Source: Nitrospiraceae bacterium (GTDB lineage Bacteria; Nitrospirota; Nitrospiria; Nitrospirales; Nitrospiraceae). Taken from it: a stretch of 64,000 nt of DNA. The notes below the pieces were generated by a model. That model ran no database searches. It had not been told where the DNA came from and saw only the letters and a list, made by a program, of their open reading frames with translations. The stretch is from NCBI GenBank assembly GCA_009692155.1, contig SHZW01000007.1, positions 1 through 64,000 of the forward strand. The letters are read 5' to 3'. Both the position numbers and the translations under genes were made by a program. Positions 40,916 through 51,223 of the stretch are shown here, piece after piece (position 1 is the stretch's first letter; each line of letters starts with the position of its first letter).

Positions 40916-41327
40916 CGAACATCGTCACGACACCGGCGATGCGGCAGAGGTGGGAGGTAATTTCCAGCAGCTGCCCTTTGTGGGTATAGAGTTTGCCCTG
41001 CAGGATTTGCGCTTTGTCACGGTCCGTCACGCTGGCTTCAAGCACGGTGTCCCCCGTTTCCTTATCGTCGAGTTTCAGCCAGGGGGCGCTCCCGTACAGC
41101 GAGGGGGTGGCGGCGGCGGCGCTGAACGCAAACCGATCGTCCATATTGAATTTCCATTCATTGTGGCGCAGGTGGGCGACCTGATGGCCCGATGCATTGT
41201 ACAGATCCATCGTCAGTATGAGCTGATCGTTTTCTGAAACGATCTCCAGCACGATTTGTTCCTTTCCGTGGATCGCCAGGACGCCGTTCGTGTTGCGGAA
41301 GCTATTCGATCCGATCGCCAGGTCCAT
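40872..41327 (-). CDS. Hypothetical protein
   Basis: MDLAIGSNSFRNTNGVLAIHGKEQIVLEI...; start overlaps the sdhB stop (TGATG). Confidence 0.65.
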   Translation of the reverse strand: MDLAIGSNSFRNTNGVLAIHGKEQIVLEIVSENDQLILTMDLYNASGHQVAHLRHNEWKFNMDDRFAFSAAAATPSLYGSAPWLKLDDKETGDTVLEASVTDRDKAQILQGKLYTHKGQLLEITSHLCRIAGVVTMFGDTRDARGGAIVIG

Positions 41328-42298
41328 CAGCCAGCATCCTTCTTCCGCGATGCGGCGGCAAAGATCGCGCGGACCCGCGCGATGCCGGAAATGGCCGGCG
41401 CAAGCGGGTTGGGCACTTTCCCCTTGCGCAGCATCGCCAAACCCAAGGGCAGCACTTGCAGGAAGCGCGGCAGATCGAACCCGACGATCTTGATCGGCAT
41501 CAGCGCTTCGTTGAGCCGTCCATGCTGCCGGATCAGCTCCGTGAACCCTGTGATGTGTCGCGCACCGCCGGTGGATGCCAGGCCTGCGTCTAGCGCCGAT
41601 CGTCGCAATCGGATGATGGCCTCCATCGGCTGGACGTCTTTCGGACAGACCTCCACGCAAAAATTGCAGCGCGTACAGTCCCAGATGCCATGGTCCTGCT
41701 CCAGCACGGTCAGCCGGTGTCGTTTGGCCTCGACCGGCTCACGCGGGTCCGCCACGAAGCGGTTTGCCTTGGCCAGCGCTGCCGGCCCTAAAAATCCTTT
41801 CGAGACTTCATGGACGGTGCAGGCTGCCACGCAGGCGCCGCACATGATGCAGGCATCGACGTTATGAAATTCGTAACTTTCAGGAGGCAGCCTGTGCTGG
41901 GACAGCTTCACAGGGGCTGATGTCTGTGCGGTGGTTGAGAGCCAGGGTGTGACGTCACGGATCTTGTCCCAAAACGAGGACATGTCGACAACCAGATCCT
42001 TGATGACCGGCAGGTTTCGAAGCGGCGCAACGGCCACCCTGCCGTGCCGCTCCCATTCCCTGCGAACCGGGGTACGGCACGCCAGTTTCTCCGATCCGTT
42101 GATGTCCATCGCGCAGGAGCCGCAAATCGCCGATCGGCAGGAATAGCGGACGGCCAGGCTGCCATCACACTCATTATTAATGCGGATGAGCGCATCGAGC
42201 ACGGTGGTGCCCCGCCCGATGTCGAGGTGATATTCCTGCGTGCGGGAGTGGGAATCGATCTCTGGATTGAACCGTCTGACGAGAAAAGCTAGCCGCAT
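41327..42298 (-). CDS. sdhB: Succinate dehydrogenase/fumarate reductase iron-sulfur subunit
   Basis: CRSAICGSCAMDINGSEKLAC; CIMCGACVAAC; CTRCNFCVEVCP. Confidence 0.93.
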   Translation of the reverse strand: MRLAFLVRRFNPEIDSHSRTQEYHLDIGRGTTVLDALIRINNECDGSLAVRYSCRSAICGSCAMDINGSEKLACRTPVRREWERHGRVAVAPLRNLPVIKDLVVDMSSFWDKIRDVTPWLSTTAQTSAPVKLSQHRLPPESYEFHNVDACIMCGACVAACTVHEVSKGFLGPAALAKANRFVADPREPVEAKRHRLTVLEQDHGIWDCTRCNFCVEVCPKDVQPMEAIIRLRRSALDAGLASTGGARHITGFTELIRQHGRLNEALMPIKIVGFDLPRFLQVLPLGLAMLRKGKVPNPLAPAISGIARVRAIFAAASRKKDAG

Positions 42299-42332
42299 GA
42301 TTGTACGTGACGCGCCACAGGGTACGTGACTT

Positions 42333-43463
42333 CTAGCCCAGTTCGAACGTTTTCGGGTAGTTCGTCAGGTTGCGACAGCCGTCCCCGGTGACGAGCACCA
42401 TGTCTTCGATGCGGACGGCGCCGAGCCCCGGATAATAGAGCCCCGGTTCGACTGTGACGACCTCGCCCTCCTGCAGAATGGAACCGTTGCGGCTGATGCG
42501 CGGGTGCTCGTGAATGTCCAAGCCTACACCGTGGCCGGTGCCGTGGAAATACCCCTGCATGTGGCCGTTCACGACGCCGGTTGCGTACCCGGCTGCGTCG
42601 AACCGGTCGCAGATTCCCTGGTGGATCTTCGTTCCGTCGGCTCCGGCTCGAACCTTGGAGATGGCTTCCTCCTGGGCGTCCTTCACGGTCTGGTAAAGCC
42701 GTGTGAGCTCCTGCGAGGCTGCGCCTCTCACGACCGTACGCGACATGTCGGCAAAATAGCGTGTGACAGCCGAGCGCGGAAAGACGTCGAAAATAATGCT
42801 GCGATGTGCCGGAAGCGGACCGCTCCCCTCATCATGCGGGTCGCATGCCTGATCGCCTCCGGCCACGATCGTGTGCTGCGCCACGCAGTCCCGCTCCATC
42901 AGTGCGACGTTGATGAGCTTCTTGATACGCTCGGATGTCAGTGGCTCACTATCGAGCCAGAGGTTTCCATCGCGGATGGTTGAGGCGCGAAGCGCGGCGT
43001 GCGCGGCGGAGACCGCTGCTTCCGTCGCGCGTTGCGCGTCTTCGATGCAGCGGATTTCATCGGCAGTCTTGATCGCCCGGCGTTCGTAGAACGGCTCTTT
43101 CTTTGTTTCCAGTTGATACCCAAGCGCCTGTAATTTGACGGCGTGTCCAAAGGGAAAATTTCCAGGCACAAGCAATTGTTTGATGCCATGGTCCTGCAGA
43201 ACCAGATGCAGGACGTCAACTGAGCCCGGTATGGCGATGCCCTGTGACCGGGCGCGACGTTCCCATTCTGAATACGACAGGACCTGATCGACCGTCGCCT
43301 GGCTTCGCGCGCGATCCATCTCCAGATCGCTCATAAGCAGGATACGTTTCCCCTTCACGTCCATGAATATAAAGGGGTCTGGAGCGATAAATCGGGTGGC
43401 GTAGTAGAGGTTTGAATCAGATTCGCTCGCTGCGATCATGAGAGTCGCGCGATCACTTGCCAT
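42333..43463 (-). CDS. M24-family aminopeptidase (Xaa-Pro peptidase-like)
   Basis: HGTGHGVGLDIHEHPRIS...EGEVVTVEPGLYYPGLGAVRIEDMVLV. Confidence 0.92.
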   Translation of the reverse strand: MASDRATLMIAASESDSNLYYATRFIAPDPFIFMDVKGKRILLMSDLEMDRARSQATVDQVLSYSEWERRARSQGIAIPGSVDVLHLVLQDHGIKQLLVPGNFPFGHAVKLQALGYQLETKKEPFYERRAIKTADEIRCIEDAQRATEAAVSAAHAALRASTIRDGNLWLDSEPLTSERIKKLINVALMERDCVAQHTIVAGGDQACDPHDEGSGPLPAHRSIIFDVFPRSAVTRYFADMSRTVVRGAASQELTRLYQTVKDAQEEAISKVRAGADGTKIHQGICDRFDAAGYATGVVNGHMQGYFHGTGHGVGLDIHEHPRISRNGSILQEGEVVTVEPGLYYPGLGAVRIEDMVLVTGDGCRNLTNYPKTFELG

Positions 43464-43559
43464 CGAGGTCTCCCAGGATCGTGGATTGTTGATGCCGGTG
43501 CTGCGTCGATCGTTTCACGCGTGGAATTGCATTGATGCTAGCATGGGAATTTGAGAGGG

Positions 43560-46500
43560 TCAAGGCAAGGCGGCTGGTGGCTGTGAGCCGGTTGGTGCCG
43601 GAGGAACCGGTTTCGGCGCAGGCTTCTCCTCACTGGGACTGATCATTTCAACCGGAAGCTTGAGCGTGTTGATCAGGACATCGGCGGCCAGGTGCGCCAG
43701 TCCTGTAAGGCCGGCGCCCAGGGATTTGATCGGATGCGATTCGATGCGAGGATCGGCAAACGATCCTCTGATGTCCAGGAACGCGGTCGTAAATCCCTGG
43801 CGCTCCCCCTTGAACAGCATTCCGAACAACGGAATGCTCCGGAGGAGTTTGGTGTAGGAACCGAACGGGCTCACCACAGCCTCCATGTTGAGCTGGTCTG
43901 TCGGGATGTCATAGGAGCCCGCCATGGCAATTTTGACGACGGGGCTGTCAATGAGCAGATTGTCCGTCGTGGCGATGCCGTTTCTGATTGTCACCGTGGC
44001 GGAGTGCATGTCGATTGGTATCCCCTCCCCCGTCAGATCGAGTTTGCCCTGCAGCCGGTTCGGAATGTCGAGAATCGTCAGGATTCTTGGAAGCACGATG
44101 CCTTTCATAACACGGCTGTTCTTGATTTGGTATTCCACCGTTCCATTCAGGGTGTTGGCCACGCCGAGGGGGTTCCGGCCGTTGCCCTGCACGGTCGCCG
44201 TCAGAAACAAATCGCCGGTTGCGACGATGCGTTGTTTGTCATCGAACAGTGGGATGAATTTTTCGTACGGCACGGACGTCAGCTGCACCTTGACTTCAGC
44301 CTCGGCCGGTTTGCGTTGCGGCAGGCGGACGACGAGGCGGCCGTTGAGGGTTCCCTCGCCGACCTGTCCGGCGATCTGATTGATGTCCAGGACTTCGTCG
44401 CCGATGTTCACGCGGCCGCTCAAGTCGTTGATCGTGAGCTGCTTGTATCGTCCGAGCATGATGGCGACCGATGCCGTGAGCCGCCCCTTGGCGGCCAGGT
44501 CTTCGAGCATGTCCCGCACCGGCGAGCGCTCGCCCTTGGGAATCAGGAGGTCCAGATCCAGTTCCGGAGACTCTACCTTGAGGTCCAGCGCCGGTTTGGT
44601 GTGCCAGTTCCGGATCATGCCCGCCAGCCGCACGAAGTTGCCCTTGATGCGGAATTCCAAACGCTTGAGATCGGCGCCGTTGCGCAGCAGCTGCATGCGG
44701 AGATAGATGTCGGTCAGGGGCGTCTCGAATTTTTTACCGGCCAGCAAGCCATCCGTCAGCGCCACCCAGCCCGTCAAGGCCCAAGTCTTCCACTGGGCGC
44801 CTTTCCCGCGAAAGTCCAGCGAGATCTCCAGTGTGCCGGCGTCGATATTGCCCAGGATCATCCCTGGGGGCAGGCCGGCCAGGGGGATCGGGCCGGAAAT
44901 CAGCGACCCCTTGAACGCGACCGGTGTGCCGAACGTCACCGTACCTTTGCCGGACATGCGGACCGGGGGCATGATGAAATCAAGGCGCGAGGCGGTTAGA
45001 GTCCGGTCGCGTGACAGTGCTGCGTCGAATTCGATGGCTGCCGGCTGGCCGGCCGGTTTGTGTAACACGCTTGGAATGGTTACAGAGGCATCGTTGAATT
45101 CGATGACACCCTTCATCTGGGGTGCAGCCGCCGGACCGGCCAACGAGAGTGCGATGCCAAGCGGGCCTTGAACGACCGTGTTATCCTGTGCACGGCTGGA
45201 TATGAGCGAGAGTATCTGATCCGCCGGCGCTCGCGCCCAGACACTGAAGCCTTGAAACTGCGCAGGCTTTTTAATCGTGACGGAGCCATGCAGTTGGAAT
45301 TGTGCTCGTCCAAGATTCCCGCTGACCCGATCGAATTTGAGGACAGTATTTGAATAGACCAGGCGGCCGGTCAGTCCGGTCACGGCTTCCGGAAGCGTGG
45401 GGCTCTTCAAGCTCACATTTCGGAGGGCGATCTCAGCTTCAGAAAATGTCAATCCGTTGGGCTGATTCAGCATCCCGAAGAGCCGGAAGGCGACGTGTGT
45501 CTGCCCCTGGATCTTGCGCAGTTGCGCCAGTGGCTTGGCGACAGTTTGCGACTCGATGGATGCGGCCAGCGTGGTCACCAGATCTGCCGCTGGCATCGTA
45601 CCGCTGACGTCCAAATCGAGCGACGGCCCCTGATCGAGGAACGCGATAGCCAATTTCCCCGCCGTGAGCTGCAAGGGACCGTATTCACCGGTGATGTCGG
45701 TGGCCCGCAGACGATCAGGATCGAGCAGCACGGTGCCGGCAAGGTTCTTCGCGGGGACTTTGTTCCGTCCGAGCAGCGCGTGTCCTTGCTGAATTCGAAA
45801 TTCACCCGTGACCGAGGCGTGGAGGGTGGGCGCTGTGGAGCCGGTGACGGTGGCTGTGACAACTTCGACGCTGCCTTTAATCTCCCGCTCCGTCAACAGG
45901 CTTTGAAGATGTGGCGGAAGCCACTGAGCGGGAAAACGGGAGAGCAGTTCGTCCAGACTCACCGTCGTCGCCGACACCGTCAATGCAAACGTCGACTGCC
46001 GGGTCATGATGCCTGACAGACTGGCCTGGCCGGTGATCGAAAGATTTTCGACGGCGGCCTTCATATCGGAGAGAACCATGTCGTAGCCGGACACACCTGG
46101 AACCAGACGGATCTGGCTTTGAAGGTTGGCGGCGCCATGGACCTGGTCGGGAATCGGTCGAGGCCCGAAGAAGTCCATCATCTGTCGCAGGTCTATGTGC
46201 AACAATTCCAGGGCGCCCTGGAATTGCAATGCGGGGAGCTGGGCCGCGTCAGGCGGGCTGGTGGCACGTGTGACGGTTCCCGTCAGTGACAGGGACGCTG
46301 TGACCGGTCCGGCTGGAATTTTCCCGGCGATGCGGATATCCATGGGGAGGCTACGGGTTTGCGTCATGACGGCGACGTCCAAGTCGGTCAATTCAAGCGT
46401 CCGCAAGCCGTCCGGGCGGAATTCGTCAATGACGGTCACGATTCCCTCGGTCAGTGCCGTTTCCTCGATCAACATGACAAGCCCAAGAGGATTGCCAATC

Positions 46501-46937
46501 GCGCTATCCGGCTCGGCTCCCCCGCCTCCCCCGCTTCCCGGTGCCAGGAAATTCCACTGGCCGGCGCGGTCACGCCGCAGGGTCATCTGCGGGCGTTCGA
46601 TGCGCATGCGCTTGACGACGACCTTCATCTGCAGAAGAGGTGTGGAACGGAGGACGAGATCGAACCGCCTGGCTTTGAGGAACACCTGTGACGTGTCCGT
46701 ATCGCGGATGACGACTTGCGAAAGCTCCAGGTGAGGGCGAGGAAACAACTCGAAAGTTGCTTCCCCTACTTCGATTTTCCGTCCGATGCCGGCTTCGACT
46801 TGCTGAATAATGATGGTTTTGAGGTGGTCCGGGTCAGAAAGAAGTGAAAAAAGAAGTATGAGCAGGCCGGCAACGACAACGAGTGCAAGGCCGTTTAGAA
46901 ACGTCCTGGGGCGAACGGTCACTCTTCCATACCTCAC
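43560..46937 (-). CDS. AsmA-like / AsmA_2 domain large envelope protein
   Basis: N-terminal TM, 1125 aa, C-terminal GIPIDMHSATVTIRNGIATTDNLLIDSPVVKIAMAGSYDIPTDQLNMEAVVSPFGSY. Confidence 0.85.
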   Translation of the reverse strand: MRYGRVTVRPRTFLNGLALVVVAGLLILLFSLLSDPDHLKTIIIQQVEAGIGRKIEVGEATFELFPRPHLELSQVVIRDTDTSQVFLKARRFDLVLRSTPLLQMKVVVKRMRIERPQMTLRRDRAGQWNFLAPGSGGGGGAEPDSAIGNPLGLVMLIEETALTEGIVTVIDEFRPDGLRTLELTDLDVAVMTQTRSLPMDIRIAGKIPAGPVTASLSLTGTVTRATSPPDAAQLPALQFQGALELLHIDLRQMMDFFGPRPIPDQVHGAANLQSQIRLVPGVSGYDMVLSDMKAAVENLSITGQASLSGIMTRQSTFALTVSATTVSLDELLSRFPAQWLPPHLQSLLTEREIKGSVEVVTATVTGSTAPTLHASVTGEFRIQQGHALLGRNKVPAKNLAGTVLLDPDRLRATDITGEYGPLQLTAGKLAIAFLDQGPSLDLDVSGTMPAADLVTTLAASIESQTVAKPLAQLRKIQGQTHVAFRLFGMLNQPNGLTFSEAEIALRNVSLKSPTLPEAVTGLTGRLVYSNTVLKFDRVSGNLGRAQFQLHGSVTIKKPAQFQGFSVWARAPADQILSLISSRAQDNTVVQGPLGIALSLAGPAAAPQMKGVIEFNDASVTIPSVLHKPAGQPAAIEFDAALSRDRTLTASRLDFIMPPVRMSGKGTVTFGTPVAFKGSLISGPIPLAGLPPGMILGNIDAGTLEISLDFRGKGAQWKTWALTGWVALTDGLLAGKKFETPLTDIYLRMQLLRNGADLKRLEFRIKGNFVRLAGMIRNWHTKPALDLKVESPELDLDLLIPKGERSPVRDMLEDLAAKGRLTASVAIMLGRYKQLTINDLSGRVNIGDEVLDINQIAGQVGEGTLNGRLVVRLPQRKPAEAEVKVQLTSVPYEKFIPLFDDKQRIVATGDLFLTATVQGNGRNPLGVANTLNGTVEYQIKNSRVMKGIVLPRILTILDIPNRLQGKLDLTGEGIPIDMHSATVTIRNGIATTDNLLIDSPVVKIAMAGSYDIPTDQLNMEAVVSPFGSYTKLLRSIPLFGMLFKGERQGFTTAFLDIRGSFADPRIESHPIKSLGAGLTGLAHLAADVLINTLKLPVEMISPSEEKPAPKPVPPAPTGSQPPAALP

Positions 46938-47137
46938 TTCGTGTGAGCCAGCGGCTCAGTAAAGCTTTATCGTATCTGGCGCCGACGGAGAAACCCCTCC
47001 AGTGGTCGTCGTATCGTCGCTGTGCGAAGGATTCCTGTATCGCACGTAGGCAGATACTGCATCTTACAAAAAGAATGCGGGGAAAGCTAGAAGGCGGGCG
47101 GTTGCAGCGTAATGTAAAGAGTTGATACAGTGGCGGC

Positions 47138-47659
47138 ATGACGATGCAGTTTCAAAAGAAAAATCCACGCGCGATCATCTCGACCGCGTTCGGAGACATC
47201 CACCTCAAGCTGTATGCCGAGGAAGCACCCCGGCATGTCGACAATTTTCTCAACCTCGCCAAGATGGGGTTTTACAACGGCACGACCTTTCACCGGGTCG
47301 TGCCTGGATTTCTCATTCAAGGCGGCGACCCGTTGAGCAGAAAGCCGGACCGAAGCCTGCACGGCACCGGCGAGCCCGGCTATGCCATGTCTGCGGAGCC
47401 CAACGACCGTCCGCACAAGCGTGGCGCTTTGTCGATGGCGAAGATGCCGAAGGAAACCAATAGTACGCGCAATTTTGACGACAATGGCTCGCAGTTTTTT
47501 ATCTGCGTGGCAGACAGTAGTGGCCTGGACCGTCGCTATACTGTTTTCGGCGAAGTGGTCCGAGGGTTGGACGTGGTGGATAAGATTGTCGCCGCGCCGC
47601 GTGACGAACGTGACAATCCCCTGGAGCCGATCTCGGTAACGGTGACAGTCAAGGAATAA
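47138..47659 (+). CDS. Cyclophilin-type peptidyl-prolyl isomerase
   Basis: NFLNLAKMGFYNGTTFHRVVPGFLIQGGDP...NGSQFFICVADS. Confidence 0.95.
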   Translation: MTMQFQKKNPRAIISTAFGDIHLKLYAEEAPRHVDNFLNLAKMGFYNGTTFHRVVPGFLIQGGDPLSRKPDRSLHGTGEPGYAMSAEPNDRPHKRGALSMAKMPKETNSTRNFDDNGSQFFICVADSSGLDRRYTVFGEVVRGLDVVDKIVAAPRDERDNPLEPISVTVTVKE

Positions 47660-47694
47660 AGCTGGTAGCAAATAGCGAACAGCTAATAGCAAGA
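47660..47694. repeat. Degenerate heptamer array (agctggt/agcaaat/agcgaac/agctaat/agcaaga)
   Basis: Starts at the base following the PPIase stop codon. Confidence 0.8.
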
Positions 47695-47713
47695 ACTGGC
47701 AGATCGCCGCTCG

Positions 47714-48961
47714 CTAATAAAACGCCATACTCGCGTAGGTCACCGTCGAATTAAATTGGTCCGTAATGCTACGGTCATAACGTAAGACCTGTCCCTTCCC
47801 GTCTCCAAGCAGTTTCAGCAACGTATAGATGGCGGCGAAGCCGGAGATGCGACGGACGTCCCCCTCCTTCACGATGAACTGGGTAAAGGCGTTCGCATTC
47901 ATCTCCTCCACGTGTTTCAGCATGGTCAGATCCGTTTGCATGCAACGGTGGAACGAGAAGTCGGTGGGTGGCGACGAATCGCCGTAGCGCATGCCGAGAT
48001 GGGCCAGTTCGGCGCTGGCTATGACGCAGGCCGGTCTCCCCGCTGCGGCTAGGGCATCCCGCAACGCTCCGAGAAATGTTTCGATCCGATCGCGCAGTTC
48101 GCGCATGTGAGGATCGAAGAACGTGGCAGGCGGGAACGCACATAGAACCGGCACAACGGTGATCGCTTTGGTGAGTCCTGAGGCAAACTGAAGAAACGGC
48201 AGCTGAAACTCAATGGAATGTTCGTTCCGGTGGGCCAGTTCTTCGTCAAGACAGAAGCCGGCGGTAGTTTTGAGCCGGTCGAGAATTGCAGGGTCGGTTT
48301 TGACGACGCCAAGCGGCGTCTCGAAATCCTTCCCGGTCACGGCATAGCCGTTCTGTAGCCCGGCGTGGCAGGTGCCGAGGACGACAAACAGATCGGGCGC
48401 CTGCGCGTCCTGCAGCTCCTTATAGGCCCAGGCATAGATCGGCCCCGCGTGCTTGATCTCATAGTGGGGGGCGACGAGCCCCTTGATGGGCTGTCCCTTA
48501 TGTTCGGATTCTTTCCGATCCGGTCCTTCTTTTGAAGAAAAGCACCCCTTGAGTTGAGTCATCAACTTCTCGGGGTCCGCCTCGTAGCTCTTTCCGGCAA
48601 AGACGGCCGTGCGGATCGGTGCCGCCCGGTAGGCGGCCAGAGCGGCGTGGCGCGCCGCATCCACGCGCTCCCCTTCCAGAAACAGTTTGTCGTTCAGATC
48701 GTCGACTAGGCGCTGCAGGCGGTCCGGCACGAGAAACTCGCCGAACTTCCTGAGATACTCGCCGGAGATTTGCTCCAGTGTGTGCTCGCCGTCGAAAAAC
48801 TGAAGCAGAAAAAAGTAGCTCAACGGCACGATCAGCTTCTCCGTACTCAACCCGCTGGGGTCCCACAGGAGGACGTATTGGTCGTCGCCTTCCTTTAATG
48901 GAGAGAATTGGAGATTCCGGAGAAGCTGACATGGCCGTGCGTGTTGGATGGATTCGGTCAT
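47714..48961 (-). CDS. AmmeMemoRadiSam system protein B / MEMO-like protein with N-terminal extension
   Basis: GLVAPHYEIKHAGPIYAWAYKEL, FVVLGTCHAGLQNGYAVTGKDFETPLG, HRNEHSIEFQLPFLQ. Confidence 0.85.
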   Translation of the reverse strand: MTESIQHARPCQLLRNLQFSPLKEGDDQYVLLWDPSGLSTEKLIVPLSYFFLLQFFDGEHTLEQISGEYLRKFGEFLVPDRLQRLVDDLNDKLFLEGERVDAARHAALAAYRAAPIRTAVFAGKSYEADPEKLMTQLKGCFSSKEGPDRKESEHKGQPIKGLVAPHYEIKHAGPIYAWAYKELQDAQAPDLFVVLGTCHAGLQNGYAVTGKDFETPLGVVKTDPAILDRLKTTAGFCLDEELAHRNEHSIEFQLPFLQFASGLTKAITVVPVLCAFPPATFFDPHMRELRDRIETFLGALRDALAAAGRPACVIASAELAHLGMRYGDSSPPTDFSFHRCMQTDLTMLKHVEEMNANAFTQFIVKEGDVRRISGFAAIYTLLKLLGDGKGQVLRYDRSITDQFNSTVTYASMAFY

Positions 48962-49707
48962 TGTGGAGGTTCCGTTCCCTTTCGGCGCGCGTGGAAAACG
49001 ATCAGCGTGGCGATCGTGATCGCCAGCAGCCACCACGTCGCCCGCCCATATTGCGGCTGGGCATATTCGATCAGGTCAGTGAGTCGTCCGATCAGCAGGG
49101 ACATGCGCGCCATGACGGTGTAACCGAAGGCGGCGCCGAACGCGATCATCAGGAAGATGATACCGGTTCGCGCGACGGCTTTTCCAGGCCCGGTATGTTC
49201 GACCGAGAAGAAGAAATAGAACAGGACGGAGACGACGCCGATCAGAAGCACAATGGCGTTCAGGTTGCTGGCCGGGTTGAGCAGGCTATAGGTGAACGTC
49301 GTGCTCCCGTCCGTTGCCAGAAATGCCAGAGGGCGAACGGTATCTTCGATTTGCTTGAGAATATAGGAGGAAATCACCCGCGGGATAGCCAGGCCTGACC
49401 CGACACCGACGACGAAGGCAAATGCGATGCGGGACATCCAGGCGGCTTTCGGAACATAGCGCGTCAGCATCAAGGCGCCGATGGCAAGCGGGATCAGCAG
49501 CCACCAGTCTCCCTGCTTGACCATGGGCTCGTAGATCAGGCGGATGACCACGGTGTCGTAGGTTTTGACGATCGCATAGCCGACGGAGATGCCGACGTAG
49601 AGGTGCTCGGCCAGCTTGAAGAGCGGGTTGTCCTGATAGAGGAATGTCAGGATGAACAGGGTTAATCCCGTTGCCACCCATGCGCCAAGAATGACTTCGA
49701 ATGACAT
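48958..49707 (-). CDS. Multi-TM membrane protein of the GlmL/DUF6754-type cluster
   Basis: LYVGISVGYAIVKTYD...; about 7 hydrophobic segments; 4-nt overlap with next gene. Confidence 0.75.
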   Translation of the reverse strand: MSFEVILGAWVATGLTLFILTFLYQDNPLFKLAEHLYVGISVGYAIVKTYDTVVIRLIYEPMVKQGDWWLLIPLAIGALMLTRYVPKAAWMSRIAFAFVVGVGSGLAIPRVISSYILKQIEDTVRPLAFLATDGSTTFTYSLLNPASNLNAIVLLIGVVSVLFYFFFSVEHTGPGKAVARTGIIFLMIAFGAAFGYTVMARMSLLIGRLTDLIEYAQPQYGRATWWLLAITIATLIVFHARRKGTEPPQ

Positions 49708-49712
49708 GCGCC

Positions 49713-50567
49713 CTAACTCCGACTCTGCTTAGCCCGGTTCTTCGATGTCCGGGTCAGAAGATAGAACACATTGCACAAGATCACCAGCAGGATGATGGCA
49801 AAATGCGTCGCCGACTGCGCATCCATGCCGGCAACGGCGTTGCCATTCCTGCCGATCAAAACTTCATATTCAGCAGCGCCGCGCAATCCCCCGATCAGGC
49901 CGTTGATCTGTCCGCTGCGCAGCAGCGGGTACAGGCCGGGTGCGATCACGCCCGTACAGCCACCGCCCAGCTCGAATTTATATTTGTCCTTGCCGAAGAC
50001 GTACCAGGTTTCGATCCCGGTGCTGCCCGCGGCCAGACTGATGACGTAGTTGACATCCCGCAGGCTCTGCACGCCCTTGAGGACCGGCATTTCCGCCGTC
50101 GGCTGATTGTTGTAATCAGTGGGGAAGGCTTTGTAGAGATCCTGCCCCATATTGATGATGACCGAGCTGGCGCCCGGGCTCCAGCCAAGGAACACATAGT
50201 CTTTTCCGGATACCTTCCCCTCCTCGCGGGCGACGCGTGAGACGACTTCGCTGGCCATGCCGGTGCCGGGCAGCCAGAGCGTCATGCCGATCACGCGCAG
50301 GTTTTTCTTGAATGCATGATGCAACAAGGCGACGGCTTGCGGGTACAGTTCGGGTTTGGAGGCCGGATCGAAGTCCAGCGACAGCAGGAAGACCGAGCCT
50401 TCCGGAAGCGATTCGATATAGTCATAGACGCTTTTGACCTCGGGCGAGACTTTGATGGCGAGGCCGACCGGATACAGCAAGGGAATCAAGGTGCAGAGGC
50501 CGATCATAAAAAAAATGATCCGGCGATCGATGTGCAGCATGCGTTCGGCGAAACTCACGGGATTCAT
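49713..50567 (-). CDS. Membrane-anchored hypothetical protein
   Basis: MNPVSFAERMLHIDRRIIFFMIGLCTLIPLLYPVGLAIKVSPEVKSVYDYIESLPEGSVFLLSLDFDPAS... Confidence 0.75.
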   Translation of the reverse strand: MNPVSFAERMLHIDRRIIFFMIGLCTLIPLLYPVGLAIKVSPEVKSVYDYIESLPEGSVFLLSLDFDPASKPELYPQAVALLHHAFKKNLRVIGMTLWLPGTGMASEVVSRVAREEGKVSGKDYVFLGWSPGASSVIINMGQDLYKAFPTDYNNQPTAEMPVLKGVQSLRDVNYVISLAAGSTGIETWYVFGKDKYKFELGGGCTGVIAPGLYPLLRSGQINGLIGGLRGAAEYEVLIGRNGNAVAGMDAQSATHFAIILLVILCNVFYLLTRTSKNRAKQSRS

Positions 50568-51223
50568 TATTCCTTCCCGCCGCCAAGATATGCCCGTTCG
50601 ACACCAAAAATAATCTTCAGGGACAGGGCCACGGCGCCCAAACTGACGCCGATTAAAATAGCCCGCCGCACGGAGGCATTCAGGACGTTGAGAATCCATT
50701 GCGTGATATCGCCGCTGATCGGGATCAGATGCTCGCCGAGCGGTACACGGCCCATCATGACAATGATGGCAGCGATCAGCAGGACCGCCGCCTCCCGGCT
50801 TCTGGCTCTGAATGAACGGTACGCGGCCGAGGCGATGAAGAAGGCCAGAATGGCGAACATCGTTCCCTGCAGCGGCACCATCATGAATGTATAAATCCAC
50901 CCGAAGGCCGTCGTGACGCCATCCGTCGTTTCCTTCCCGCCATGCCACAGGCCGATCACAATCGTGCCGATCATGCCGGCGTAGAGCACGAAGCTGTAAC
51001 CCCAGCCCGGCTCCTTCCGCCTGATCTTGACGGCGTGGATATGAAAGAGGCTGGTCACGCCCAGGATCAGGGCAAATCCGCCGATAATCTGCAGCCACTT
51101 GGAGACCGAGGTGAGCATCAGTTCGGAAGACGGATGCGGAATGTAGTACTGCGCGGCAAACAGCAGGCCGGTGACGAGCGTAATCAGAAGCGGAAGCTGT
51201 CGCCGCAGAAAGGTCATTTCCAA
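50567..51223 (-). CDS. Multi-TM membrane protein
   Basis: MEMTFLRRQLPLLITLVTGLLFAAQYYIPHP...; overlapping operon. Confidence 0.75.
   Translation of the reverse strand: MEMTFLRRQLPLLITLVTGLLFAAQYYIPHPSSELMLTSVSKWLQIIGGFALILGVTSLFHIHAVKIRRKEPGWGYSFVLYAGMIGTIVIGLWHGGKETTDGVTTAFGWIYTFMMVPLQGTMFAILAFFIASAAYRSFRARSREAAVLLIAAIIVMMGRVPLGEHLIPISGDITQWILNVLNASVRRAILIGVSLGAVALSLKIIFGVERAYLGGGKE

Noticed and set aside
43692-44999. 435-aa plus-strand ORF antisense to the AsmA-like gene
   Set aside because: Shadow ORF of a GC-rich coding region.
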